Source: an uncultured Anaerolineae bacterium | GTDB taxonomy: Bacteria; Chloroflexota; Anaerolineae; Anaerolineales; UBA11858 | Length of the DNA: 14,639 nt | NCBI GenBank assembly: GCA_937893815.1 | Contig: CALCSH010000470.1 | Location: 1 to 14,639 of the forward strand | Reading direction: 5' to 3' | Shown here: positions 7,313 through 14,639 of the stretch, piece after piece | Layout of the letters: each line of letters begins with the position of its first letter | How positions within the stretch are numbered: the first letter of the stretch is position 1 | Made by a program: the position numbers and the translations under genes | Notes under the pieces: model-generated | What the model saw: only the letters and a program-made list of their open reading frames with translations | What the model was told of the DNA's origin: nothing | The model's database searches: none

Positions 7313-7584
7313 TAAAATGTACGAACAAATAAGAGATTGCCGCTAAAGAATATGGAGCCAAACACTCCCCAGTTTTTGATCTACTTCTCAAAAAAATAGA
7401 GTAGAAAATCTACCACGATTATTCTACTACGTATTTTTTGGCAAATAACATACAATCCTGTCAGAAAACAATTCAGGGTCTTTGGGAATCCCCGTGGTAG
7501 TAATCCAGATTAAGGGGTTTCTCACGGCAATTCCTAAAGACTAAGAATTTGGCGCCAAAAAATCTTCACCGATGCTGCCCGAAT

Positions 7585-7623
7585 AAAAAAGAGTGTGGAA
7601 CAAGCCTTGCCTGCTCAACACCC
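7585..7623 (-). terminator. gyrB intrinsic terminator
   Basis: On the minus strand, 7623-7609 pairs with 7605-7591 over 15 positions with one mismatch and three G-U pairs, around a 3-base loop. It is followed by six T (7590-7585). It starts about 38 bases after the gyrB stop. Confidence 0.8.
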
Positions 7624-7660
7624 TTTTTCTGAAACTCGCCCAAATTATGGACAATGAAAT

Positions 7661-9583
7661 CTAGATATCCAAATTCCGTACTTCCTGCGCATGTGTAATG
7701 ATAAAACGCCGTCGAGGGGGAACAGCTGCGCCCATCAACATATCAAACGTGCGATCAGCCTCGGCTGCATCTTCAATCGCCACTTGCAAGAGTGTGCGCT
7801 CCGCCGGGTCCATGGTTGTTTCCCACAGTTGCTGCGGATTCATTTCGCCCAAACCTTTATAGCGCGAGATTGTAGCGCGATCATCTGAAACGCCCAATTG
7901 GCTCAAAATAGCATCTTTATCCGCCTCGGTATACGCATATTCAGATTTCTTGCGATAACTAACCCGATATAGCGGCGGCTGGGCAATATACAAATGCCCC
8001 GATTCAATCAAGGTCTGCATATAACGGAAGAAAAAGGTCAGTAATAGCGTGCGAATATGCGCTCCATCCACGTCAGCATCGGTCATGATAATAATTCGGC
8101 CATACCGAAGCCCTGTCAGATCAAATCCCTCACCAATGCCAGTGCCTAACGCCGAAATTAACGCTTTGACTTCGTTATTGCTTAGAATTTTATGTAACCG
8201 AGCGCGTTCTGTATTGAGAATCTTACCACGCAGCGGCAAAATCGCCTGAAAATGTCGGTCGCGCCCCTGTTTGGCAGAGCCACCTGCCGAGTCACCCTCG
8301 ACAATATATAACTCTGTTTTTTCCGGGTTGCGCTCCGAGCAATCCGCCAATTTCCCGGGAAGAGTCAGGCTTTCCAATGCCGATTTACGGATAACCAGAT
8401 CGCGGGCTTTGCGAGCCGCCTGGCGCGCTCGCGCCGAAGTCAGACATTTTTCAACGATAGATTTGCCCGCGCTGGGATTGCCTTCCAAAAACAGACTGAA
8501 GGCATCATTGACAACTTGCTGGGTGATAGTCTGCACTTCGGGGTTCATCAACTTGACTTTGGTTTGACTCTCAAACTGGGGATCGGGGTGTTTGATGCTC
8601 ACGATGGCGGTCAAGCCTTCACGGGTATCCTCCCCTTTGAAGTTGGAATCGACATCCTTGAGCAATTTCTGCTTGTTGGCATAATCGTTGATCGTACGCG
8701 TTAGCGCCGAGCGCAGACCAGTCAGATGAGTTCCACCATCGATGGTGTTAATTGTATTCGCAAAAGCATACACCGATTCGGCATACGCATCGGTATATTG
8801 GAACGCGACATCAACGGTAACATCATCGATTTCTTTTTCAACATGCACCACTGGATGCACGGTTTTTCGATTTCGATTCAGATACCGCACAAAAGATGTA
8901 ATCCCACCCTCAAAATAGAAGTTCATTTCGCGATCTTCGCGCTCATCCAGCAAATAAATACTAACACCTTTGGTCACAAAGGCCATTTCGCGGAAGCGCT
9001 GCATCAGCGTTGAGAAGCGATATACCAGATCCTCACCAGTGAAGATCGTTTCGTCAAATTTGAAAGTTTGCTTGGTTCCGGTTTCATCCTTGGGTGCTTT
9101 ACCAATGACTTTCAACTGCGTAACAGGTTTTCCGCGTTCGAAACGTTGGGCATAGACATTGCCATCGCGCTTGACTTCAACTTCAAACCATTCCGAGAGG
9201 GCATTGACGGCTGAAAGGCCGACACCATGCAGGCCACCCGATACTTTATAGCCACCATCTCCAAATTTACCGCCGGCATGAAGCACCGTCATCACAATTT
9301 CCAAGGCGGAAATGCCACGTTGAGGATGAATATCAACCGGAATGCCGCGTCCATTGTCCGTAACCGTGACACTGCCATCTTCGTGAATGATGATCTCGAT
9401 CGCATCACAATAGCCCGCCAGCGCTTCATCGATTGAATTATCTACCACCTCATAAACCAGGTGGTGCAATGCGCGAATATCCGTACCGCCGACATACATA
9501 CCTGGGCGACGGCGTACCGCCTCCAGCCCTTCGAGTACCTGAATATCTTTTGCCTCGTAAGACAGGTTATTCTTTTCTGCCAC
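7661..9583 (-). CDS. gyrB: DNA gyrase subunit B
   Basis: The product has 640 residues, typical of the short GyrB form. The GHKL ATPase domain shows E45/N49 in YEVVDNSIDEAL, DNGRGIP near 76-82 and the GGKFGDGGYKVSGGLHGVG lid at 104-122. The TOPRIM domain has EGDSAGGSAKQGRDR from E429 and DADVDG at 502-507. The C-terminus carries RYKGLGEMNPQQLW. GyrB supplies ATP hydrolysis for negative supercoiling with GyrA, which is not in the window. ParE is the main alternative; the QLWETTMDP ending favours GyrB. I chose GTG at 9583 because GGAGG lies 5 bases upstream. The ATG at 9595 has no ribosome site and would overlap this one. The gene follows the membrane protein gene by 27 bases, so the two are probably co-transcribed. 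Confidence 0.94.
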   Translation of the reverse strand: MAEKNNLSYEAKDIQVLEGLEAVRRRPGMYVGGTDIRALHHLVYEVVDNSIDEALAGYCDAIEIIIHEDGSVTVTDNGRGIPVDIHPQRGISALEIVMTVLHAGGKFGDGGYKVSGGLHGVGLSAVNALSEWFEVEVKRDGNVYAQRFERGKPVTQLKVIGKAPKDETGTKQTFKFDETIFTGEDLVYRFSTLMQRFREMAFVTKGVSIYLLDEREDREMNFYFEGGITSFVRYLNRNRKTVHPVVHVEKEIDDVTVDVAFQYTDAYAESVYAFANTINTIDGGTHLTGLRSALTRTINDYANKQKLLKDVDSNFKGEDTREGLTAIVSIKHPDPQFESQTKVKLMNPEVQTITQQVVNDAFSLFLEGNPSAGKSIVEKCLTSARARQAARKARDLVIRKSALESLTLPGKLADCSERNPEKTELYIVEGDSAGGSAKQGRDRHFQAILPLRGKILNTERARLHKILSNNEVKALISALGTGIGEGFDLTGLRYGRIIIMTDADVDGAHIRTLLLTFFFRYMQTLIESGHLYIAQPPLYRVSYRKKSEYAYTEADKDAILSQLGVSDDRATISRYKGLGEMNPQQLWETTMDPAERTLLQVAIEDAAEADRTFDMLMGAAVPPRRRFIITHAQEVRNLDI

Positions 9584-9610
9584 GAAAGCCTCCATTTCTC
9601 ATTCTAACTT

Positions 9611-10624
9611 TTATCCAGCAACCGTGGTTGCCTGTGCCGATTGGTGATCCAATATTGATTGCACCCATTGAGATGCTTGCTGATAATAAACAAAACTTGC
9701 CGATAATAAACCAGTAGTCGCAAACGCGTGCCCAGTAAACCCGAGGAGCGTGAGCCAGGAATTTTCCGGAGGAATGATCCAAAGCATATCGAGTATCTGA
9801 TTGATAAATACCAGGCTAACAATGAATGTGGCTGTTGAAGGCAGTGTCATGCGGATAATTTGCACACTTTTCCGGATTGCGGGCCACAAAGAACTTCGAT
9901 TGGTCAAGATGCCATGCGGTGCAAATAAAAGCGGGAAAGCCACCCACATGAGAATGCTGCCAAATATTACTACGGCGAATGAGATGCCCGGTATACCTGC
10001 GAGGGCAAATAGCATCATGCCACAACTCACCGGAATACTGATTCCCAATATCAAAAACAGCCACATGAATGCCAACAAAATCACTTGTAAACTTGCTCGT
10101 GGCCAATCTGCCAGAGATTTTAATAAACGAATTTCATCAAACAAAGCTACCTGACTTACGAGCGAAAAGTAAAATGCGCCCACGATTAAGCCAGCTACTG
10201 TAAACGCGCCTGCCATGAGCAATGCAATCCATACGGATGAAATATCGATAAAGGTTATTTCGCCCCATGGGCGCGCCATCAGCGGAGAGCCAGCCGTCAG
10301 GCTTGGCACACCCACCGGATACGAACGCAGTGTCCCTAACAAATTAAAACGTTCTGCCGACAGTAACCACATTTTTTCAACCCCACCCATCATCTCACTC
10401 ATCTCGGTAAAACTAGCAATCTCACCTCTTGATTGAGAAGCAAATGTCAACCAGGCTTCAATGATATTCTTTACCCGTAAATGCGGAGCCAGCCAAAGCA
10501 ACAAATCAAGGCCGATGGGAAACAAGATCAGAGCAATGTGGTTTGTAACGGCATCAAATCCAGCAACAATTGCTGAAATCACGCCTGGGGGTGGAATGGT
10601 TTGTTTTTTTTGCTGTGTCATCAT
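9611..10624 (-). CDS. Polytopic membrane protein, function unknown
   Basis: The product has 337 residues with about six membrane helices. The first is near 27-47 (IALILFPIGLDLLLWL), followed by a soluble loop of roughly 80 residues. A second lies near 130-157, a cluster of two or three near 178-240, and two more in the C-terminal third. I do not recognise the family. No catalytic motif, transporter signature or signal peptide is visible. The loop after the first helix is probably outside the membrane. It starts at ATG 10624 (a second ATG follows at once) without a Shine-Dalgarno site, and its promoter lies only about 10 bases upstream, so the mRNA may be nearly leaderless. It precedes gyrB in the same direction, which looks like co-transcription rather than shared function. 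Confidence 0.82.
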   Translation of the reverse strand: MMTQQKKQTIPPPGVISAIVAGFDAVTNHIALILFPIGLDLLLWLAPHLRVKNIIEAWLTFASQSRGEIASFTEMSEMMGGVEKMWLLSAERFNLLGTLRSYPVGVPSLTAGSPLMARPWGEITFIDISSVWIALLMAGAFTVAGLIVGAFYFSLVSQVALFDEIRLLKSLADWPRASLQVILLAFMWLFLILGISIPVSCGMMLFALAGIPGISFAVVIFGSILMWVAFPLLFAPHGILTNRSSLWPAIRKSVQIIRMTLPSTATFIVSLVFINQILDMLWIIPPENSWLTLLGFTGHAFATTGLLSASFVYYQQASQWVQSILDHQSAQATTVAG

Positions 10625-10634
10625 CGAAGGATCG

Positions 10635-10640
10635 ATTTTA
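10635..10640 (-). promoter_or_regulatory. Extended -10 promoter for the membrane protein-gyrB unit
   Basis: The minus strand reads TGGTAAAAT, a TG-extended -10 (TAAAAT) ending 10 bases before the ATG at 10624. This gives a leader of only a few bases. No clear -35 is visible. Confidence 0.5.
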
Positions 10641-10650
10641 CCATATCCTT

Positions 10651-10663
10651 GCCACCAGGTGGC
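10651..10663. promoter_or_regulatory. 13-bp palindrome between divergent promoters
   Basis: GCCACCAGGTGGC has 6-base perfect arms around one base. It overlaps the -20 to -35 region of the minus-strand promoter and lies upstream of the plus-strand one, so it is a candidate operator. The regulator is unknown. Confidence 0.35.
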
Positions 10664-10696
10664 TTTTAAAAATTGCTGCGGGGCGTGTCAGAAAGT

Positions 10697-10724
10697 TTGA
10701 CTTTTAGTAAATCTATGCTATGCT
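10697..10724 (+). promoter_or_regulatory. Promoter of the cNMP-domain gene
   Basis: TTGACT (10697-10702), a 16-base spacer and TATGCT (10719-10724) precede a near-perfect ribosome site, AAGGAGGTAA (10731-10740). Confidence 0.65.
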
Positions 10725-10744
10725 TTTTCGAAGGAGGTAATGTG

Positions 10745-11251
10745 ATGGGTACACAACTTAATTTGATTAAGCAAGTCGATATATTTTTTCGACTTACGCC
10801 CACACAACTTGAGCTGATTGCCAGCCTCTGTCAGAAACGAACGTTTAATACCGGCGAAATTATTTTTTATGAGCACACAAAGAGCGACGAGCTATATATC
10901 ATCATTCAGGGGGAAGTTGATATTCTGATGAATCCATCGCTGGTGAGCAATAAGCCGGATCTGCAAGCAGAACTCATCACGATAGCCAAGCTACGACGTG
11001 GACAATCGTTCGGAGAAATCGCCTTGGTTGATCAAGGCTTGCGCTCAGCAACTGCCCGTGCTGCACGGGATCAAACCCAATTGTTGGTCATTGCCAGTGA
11101 TGATTTGATTAGCCTTTGCGAAACCTGTCCCCGTTTGGGGTATCAGTTCATGTTCAATTTATCTGCGGATCTGTCCCTGAAGATACGAAACACCGATCTG
11201 CGCATTCGAGACAAATTGCTGTACAGCCAAAAAGATAAATCAGTTGGATAA
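10745..11251 (+). CDS. Stand-alone cyclic-nucleotide-binding domain protein
   Basis: The product has 168 residues, most of it one CAP-type effector domain (about 8-125). The phosphate-binding cassette FGEIALVDQGLRSATARA starts at F89, with E91 and R100 at the usual nucleotide-contact positions. So cAMP or cGMP binding is plausible. There is no helix-turn-helix after the domain, only a charged helical tail of about 45 residues, so this is not a CRP-type regulator by itself. Such proteins act by binding partners. I chose ATG 10745 because AAGGAGG ends 7 bases upstream. A GTG at 10742 is a less likely start. The frame extends back to 10673, but that part covers the promoter. The gene is divergent from the membrane protein-gyrB unit and stands alone. 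Confidence 0.87.
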   Translation: MGTQLNLIKQVDIFFRLTPTQLELIASLCQKRTFNTGEIIFYEHTKSDELYIIIQGEVDILMNPSLVSNKPDLQAELITIAKLRRGQSFGEIALVDQGLRSATARAARDQTQLLVIASDDLISLCETCPRLGYQFMFNLSADLSLKIRNTDLRIRDKLLYSQKDKSVG

Positions 11252-11357
11252 CAGCCATGTATTTTCGCTTCGAAACCAAAAATCCTGCTCTGTATGGAAA
11301 TGAAAATTGGCATAGATGTGATGCAATATAACCCCCTCTTCCTAATTTTCGACACAC

Positions 11358-11385
11358 TTTTACCGAATTTTACAAAATCTATAAT
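11358..11385 (+). promoter_or_regulatory. Upstream promoter candidate of the transporter operon
   Basis: TTTTAC (11358-11363), a 16-base spacer and a perfect TATAAT (11380-11385). It would start near 11392. Confidence 0.45.
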
Positions 11386-11415
11386 AAAGATTTCATAAAA
11401 GCCTATATTCGACTC

Positions 11416-11444
11416 TTGACCGATTAAATCCGTACTTGTAGAAT
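11416..11444 (+). promoter_or_regulatory. Main promoter of the transporter operon
   Basis: TTGACC (11416-11421), a 17-base spacer and TAGAAT (11439-11444). The start near 11451 gives a leader of about 186 bases. Confidence 0.7.
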
Positions 11445-11468
11445 CTCTATACATATCGGTCTTGGGTT

Positions 11469-11510
11469 ACCGCGCGAACGAGAATGCCAATTCTTTTGCG
11501 TGCGGTTTTT
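11469..11510 (+). terminator. Attenuator-like hairpin with U-tract in the operon leader
   Basis: ACCGCGCGAACGAGAAT (11469-11485) pairs with 11490-11506 around a 4-base loop. Both ends are strong (ACCGC/GCGGT and AGAAT/ATTCT) and there are mismatches in the middle. Five T follow (11506-11510). It starts about 18 bases after the main promoter's start, so it would act on that promoter's own transcript. Confidence 0.55.
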
Positions 11511-11637
11511 GCCTTTGTGATCCGGTGTTGTCCATCAACCTGGAAGGAGGTAACGTATTATTTAAAGTGAAAATAACGCGATCCTTACTTTCTAAAATTC
11601 TATTCCCCACCCAATTTTTCCGAGGAGGAAGAAGTAT

Positions 11638-12840
11638 ATGACTAAGCGTAGTCTCATTATTTTAGGTTTGCTGGTGGTAGCCAGCATGGTCTTGGCCGCA
11701 TGTGGCGGATCATCATACGAATGTGATGACCCGATTGGCTGCGTGACCTACGGCCCGGGTGAACCCGTCCGCATCGCTTCGGCACTGGTAATCTCTGGCC
11801 CGAATACTGATCTTGGTACTGACTCACAATATGGTGCTGAAATCGCAATCGCATTCCGCGACAACATTATGGGGCACCCGATCGAACTTCAGGCGGAAGA
11901 TGATGGCTGCTCTGCTGAAGGTGGACAGTCCGCTGGCCAGAAAATCACATCTGATCCTACGATCATTGCAATCGTTGGCACAAGCTGCTCCGGCGCTGGT
12001 GTCCCCATGTCTGAGGTAATGTCCGAGGCTGGCTACTCGATGGTATCCCCATCCAACACAGCACCATCTCTGACTGATCCCGATCAGGCCTGGAATCCTG
12101 GCTATCTGCGCACCGCGCACAACGACAAAGTGCAAGGTAAAGCAATGGCTGATTTCGCCTACAATGTTCTGGGTCTGACCACCGCGGCTGCAATCCACGA
12201 TGGCGATCCCTACACCGAAGGTCTGGCGCGTGTATTTGCTGACTCCTTCGAAGAACTTGGTGGCACGATCGTAGAATTCACAGCTGTTAATAAAGGCGAC
12301 ACCGATATGCGCCCCGTGCTCTCCGCGGTAGCTGCTGCCGGCCCACCCGAATTTCTGTATTACCCTGTCTTCACAGCCGAAGGCGGCTTCTTGACCAAAC
12401 AGGCCAAGGAAGTAACCGGGCTTGAAAACACCGTTTTGGCTGCTGCCGATGGCATGATTTCTTCTGCCGCTATTGAAGCAGTTGGCGAAGCTGGCGAAGG
12501 TATGTACTTCTCTGGTCCGGATCTGTCCTTCTCGGGTGATATCTATGATAAATTCCTCGCCAAATACATCGAAGACTATGGCTCCGAACCGATTTCGGTC
12601 TTCCATGCACATGCGTTTGATGCCACCAATATGATCTTTGACTGCATCGAAGAAGTTGCCGTTCAAGATGGTGAATCAATCCACATTGGCCGTCAGGCTC
12701 TGCGCACCTGCTTGTACAGCACATCTGGCAAACAGGGTATCACTGGCACACTGACCTGCAATGAATACGGCGACTGTGCGGATCCCAAGATTTCCGTTTC
12801 GCAGCTCACCAACGGCGAATACGTGAAAGTTTGGCCCTAA
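11638..12840 (+). CDS. livJ: Branched-chain amino acid type ABC transporter, substrate-binding lipoprotein
   Basis: The product has 400 residues. A lipoprotein signal peptide ends in the lipobox LAAC with C22 as lipidation site, followed by a Gly/Ser linker. From about 40 it has the LivJ/Leu-Ile-Val periplasmic-binding fold (Peripla_BP_6): VRIASALVISGP, then GAEIAIA, then a binding loop IVGTSCSGAG and SEAGYSMVSPSNTAPSLTD. The protein would be anchored outside the membrane and hand ligand to the permeases encoded next. Ligand specificity cannot be read from sequence; the family also covers amides and urea. It has more cysteines than usual (including C28, C34 and TCNEYGDC near the end), perhaps disulfides. 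A GAGGAGG ribosome site lies 9 bases upstream of the ATG. It is the first gene of the operon and is followed by a partial terminator. Confidence 0.92.
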   Translation: MTKRSLIILGLLVVASMVLAACGGSSYECDDPIGCVTYGPGEPVRIASALVISGPNTDLGTDSQYGAEIAIAFRDNIMGHPIELQAEDDGCSAEGGQSAGQKITSDPTIIAIVGTSCSGAGVPMSEVMSEAGYSMVSPSNTAPSLTDPDQAWNPGYLRTAHNDKVQGKAMADFAYNVLGLTTAAAIHDGDPYTEGLARVFADSFEELGGTIVEFTAVNKGDTDMRPVLSAVAAAGPPEFLYYPVFTAEGGFLTKQAKEVTGLENTVLAAADGMISSAAIEAVGEAGEGMYFSGPDLSFSGDIYDKFLAKYIEDYGSEPISVFHAHAFDATNMIFDCIEEVAVQDGESIHIGRQALRTCLYSTSGKQGITGTLTCNEYGDCADPKISVSQLTNGEYVKVWP

Positions 12841-12875
12841 GCCTGGTTCATAAACCATAAAACGTAGTTCAAATG

Positions 12876-12913
12876 GGGATGGGTTCGCAGATTTCGCCGA
12901 GCCCATCCCTTTT
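12876..12913 (+). terminator. Hairpin between livJ and livH, probable partial terminator
   Basis: GGGATGGGTTCG (12876-12887) and CGAGCCCATCCC (12898-12909) form a 12-bp stem with one G-U pair and a 10-base loop, followed by four T. Such hairpins commonly let the binding protein be made in excess of the permeases, by partial termination or by 3' end protection. Confidence 0.75.
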
Positions 12914-12946
12914 GTAAAACATAAATTAGCGAAGAGGAGATTACCC

Positions 12947-14008
12947 ATGCTACAACGCCTCAAGGATACTGACTTTCTGGGTCTCGTATTGTGGGTTTTT
13001 CGTGCAGCAATGATCATCATGATCGTATGGGGGACCGTTGCTACCATTATCGAAAACCCCTACCCTGCCCACACCTGGATTGATACCATTGTTGCCGGCA
13101 TTGCCCAAGGAAGTCTATACGCACTTATCGCCATTGGGTATACACTCGTTTATGGTGTACTTTTTATGATTAACTTCGCTCATGGCGAGTTCTTCATGTC
13201 TGGTATTATGACGGCAACTATTTTCGTCGCGCAACCGATGGGTGCATCTGGATTCTTAGATCGAAACCCCATTCTTGGATTGGCAATCATCACAGTTGTC
13301 GCGATGTCGGTTTCTGTCGGAATCGCGTTACTAACGGAGCGCGTCGCTTATCGCCCCCTTCGCAAAGCCCCTCGCTTGGTTCCATTGATCACCGCAATTG
13401 GGGCATCGTTCTTCTGGCAATATTTCTTCAGAGGGTTATATGGCTCTGAGGTAAAATCCTTTCCACAACTTGAAAGTCTGACGGGAAAGGTATCCGTTGT
13501 TGGGATCGAAATTTTAAAGACGCATATTGTTGTCATTGTGGCCGCAATCCTGATGTTGATCGGCCTGTATATGTTCGTCATGAAAACTAAGACAGGCAAA
13601 TCCATTCGTGCGGTAGCTGAGAATAAAGATGTTGCTGCACTGATGGGCATTGATGTTGATAAGTCTGTTTCAATCACTTTTGCAATGGGTGCAGCCATGG
13701 CAGGTATTGCCGGGGTTCTATATGCGGTAGTATTTCGACAAGTACACTTCTTCATGGGTTTTATCCCCGGTATCAAAGCCTTTACAGCAGCCGTCCTGGG
13801 CGGTATCGGCAGTATTCCTGGCGCTGCAATCGGTGGCTTGTTCTTGGGAATGTTTGAATCTGTCGGACCCGGCCTCTTTCTCGAGGGTTTAGGAGTTCCA
13901 GCTCCGCACCAATTAAAAGACGTTATCGCATTTACAATGTTGGTATTGGTGCTGATCTTCCGGCCTCAAGGCATTCTCGGAGAGCGGTTAGCAGAGGAAA
14001 AGGCATAG
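12947..14008 (+). CDS. livH: Branched-chain amino acid type ABC transporter permease (LivH)
   Basis: The product has 353 residues, longer than the usual 290-300. The core begins near 45 with the typical LivH segment IAQGSLYALIAIGYTLVYG and FAHGEFFM. The cytoplasmic EAA-like loop GKSIRAVAENKDVAALMGID starts at residue 217. The segment FTAAVLGGIGSIPGAAIGG and the ending FRPQGILGE are also typical of the family. It forms the membrane channel with LivM. The extra N-terminal part (about 1-44) adds one membrane helix (about 16-36). The start is the ATG with GAGGAG 8 bases upstream. The stop is 10 bases before the next gene, which indicates co-translation. Confidence 0.92.
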   Translation: MLQRLKDTDFLGLVLWVFRAAMIIMIVWGTVATIIENPYPAHTWIDTIVAGIAQGSLYALIAIGYTLVYGVLFMINFAHGEFFMSGIMTATIFVAQPMGASGFLDRNPILGLAIITVVAMSVSVGIALLTERVAYRPLRKAPRLVPLITAIGASFFWQYFFRGLYGSEVKSFPQLESLTGKVSVVGIEILKTHIVVIVAAILMLIGLYMFVMKTKTGKSIRAVAENKDVAALMGIDVDKSVSITFAMGAAMAGIAGVLYAVVFRQVHFFMGFIPGIKAFTAAVLGGIGSIPGAAIGGLFLGMFESVGPGLFLEGLGVPAPHQLKDVIAFTMLVLVLIFRPQGILGERLAEEKA

Positions 14009-14018
14009 GAAATCAGCC

Positions 14019-14639
14019 ATGACTATAAAAAAATCTGTCAATTTCCAAGATATCATCAAATATGGCTTACTAGCCGGATTAATTGCGCTAAGCTTGAGTG
14101 CAATTGGCTTTATCACTCTGCTGGGAGAACGTGAACTCATTTCCATTTCAGGTTTTTTTACACTGGGACACGTTTTTCTATTTGCCGCTCCATTAGCGTT
14201 GGCCTTTACAATTGCAGAGAAAACTCATCAAGAAAGCAAAGCCAAATCTATCGGATATGGTTTTGCCATTGGCGCGATTGCGGCTCTCCCATTGGTATTG
14301 CTCATCTTTGCGGCATCGGCCGTTGATATTCGCCAATTCTTGGTCAATGTATCCCCTGAACTCATTACACTGCTTACGTTCGGTCAAAGCCTTGGTGTAG
14401 GTAGTTTGTTGCTTGCCCTCAGCTTTGGCCTTGTGGGAGCCTTTGCTGCCATCGTTAGCGTGCTACCTCCAAAAATCCGCCGCCCAGTCATTAACTCCCT
14501 CTCTTGGACATTAATTGCTGGCACATTTTCGGAAATTCTCCTGGGACGTATCCGTAGCCTTTTCGGCAGAGGGTTTGCCAAGTTAATCTTCTCGGGGGAA
14601 GCGCTAAACCCACTATTTGCCGTTATCCTTCTGGTGGCG
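14019..14639 (+). CDS. livM: Probable LivM-like permease with long membrane extension (partial, runs off window)
   Basis: The frame is open from ATG 14019 to the window edge (207 residues seen). The gene starts 10 bases after livH, the position expected for livM. Membrane segments are visible at about 16-35, 48-66, 79-102 and 126-149, with more hydrophobic stretches near 161-175 and 198-207. The typical LivM core is not reached, so everything seen is an N-terminal extension of over 200 residues. The LivM name therefore rests on position. An unrelated membrane protein is the alternative. No strong ribosome site is visible (TAGGAAATCAGCC), consistent with coupling to livH. Confidence 0.65.
   Translation, partial: MTIKKSVNFQDIIKYGLLAGLIALSLSAIGFITLLGERELISISGFFTLGHVFLFAAPLALAFTIAEKTHQESKAKSIGYGFAIGAIAALPLVLLIFAASAVDIRQFLVNVSPELITLLTFGQSLGVGSLLLALSFGLVGAFAAIVSVLPPKIRRPVINSLSWTLIAGTFSEILLGRIRSLFGRGFAKLIFSGEALNPLFAVILLVA

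Larger units (their letters stand above)
7156..7660. other. Intergenic region between gyrB and the kinase gene
   Basis: About 505 bases hold the MITE-like element (7188-7312), the gyrB terminator (7585-7623) and the presumed kinase promoter. No strong promoter is seen. The best candidate is TTGTTT-17-TTATTT on minus (7471-7466 and 7448-7443), weak and far upstream. Small structures also occur: a 12-bp palindrome TTTGGCGCCAAA at 7548-7559, and CTACCACG (7410-7417) inverted at 7493-7500. I see no convincing gene. Confidence 0.6.
11252..11637. other. Long leader and promoter region of the transporter operon
   Basis: About 386 bases separate the cNMP gene from the binding-protein gene. They hold two promoter candidates, a terminator-like hairpin, an orphan ribosome site (AAGGAGGTAA at 11544-11553) and a possible 24-codon leader frame. 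No strong terminator for the cNMP gene is seen. An open frame on minus (11143-11454) has no family signature and overlaps the promoters, so I do not call it. Confidence 0.6.

Noticed and set aside
7156..7365. 70-residue extension of the kinase upstream of 7155
   Set aside because: It translates the palindromic element and noncoding DNA and has no kinase-related sequence.
7410..7500. 8-bp inverted repeat CTACCACG/CGTGGTAG as a second mobile element
   Set aside because: Short arms, 75-base loop and no flanking direct repeat.
11824..12666. 280-codon minus-strand frame opposite livJ
   Set aside because: It is antisense to a clear binding protein; its length reflects the codon bias of livJ.

Overview
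The window fits a member of the Chloroflexota, probably Anaerolineae. This is inferred from gene content, not proven. Pointers are a Ser/Thr kinase with a Thr/Pro-rich stalk and a TolB-like (PD40) extracellular part, a LAAC-type lipoprotein binding protein, a branched-chain amino acid permease with a very long membrane extension, and a SixA/PPK1/PPK2 group. Genes are densely packed on both strands, many with strong AAGGAGG ribosome sites. I see no tRNA, rRNA or CRISPR array.

Layout. (1) 1-666, minus: an exported Cys-containing protein built of tandem repeats, cut by the window edge. (2) 815-3866, plus: a three-gene unit of a SixA-like phosphohistidine phosphatase, a small Pro/Lys-rich protein of unknown function, and polyphosphate kinase 1. 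(3) 3868-3909: a terminator with A and T tracts on both sides, shared with the converging gene. (4) 3925-4755, minus: a PPK2-family polyphosphate kinase with its own promoter. (5) 4900-7155, minus: a transmembrane Ser/Thr kinase with an extracellular six-motif propeller-like domain; its upstream region carries a 109-bp palindromic MITE-like element with an 8-bp direct repeat. (6) 7661-10624, minus: an unknown polytopic membrane protein followed by gyrB, which ends in an intrinsic terminator. (7) 10745-11251, plus: a stand-alone cyclic-nucleotide-binding domain protein. (8) 11638-14639, plus: a branched-chain amino acid type ABC importer (binding lipoprotein, LivH permease, start of a LivM-like permease). 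It has a long leader holding tandem promoters, a terminator-like hairpin and an orphan ribosome site.

How they work together. PPK1 makes polyphosphate from ATP. PPK2-type enzymes transfer phosphate between polyphosphate and nucleotides. A phosphohistidine phosphatase encoded with PPK1, an enzyme that works through a phosphohistidine, suggests a link that nobody could confirm from sequence alone. The Pro/Lys-rich protein between them is the least explained gene here. The remaining units look independent: each has its own promoter or terminator.
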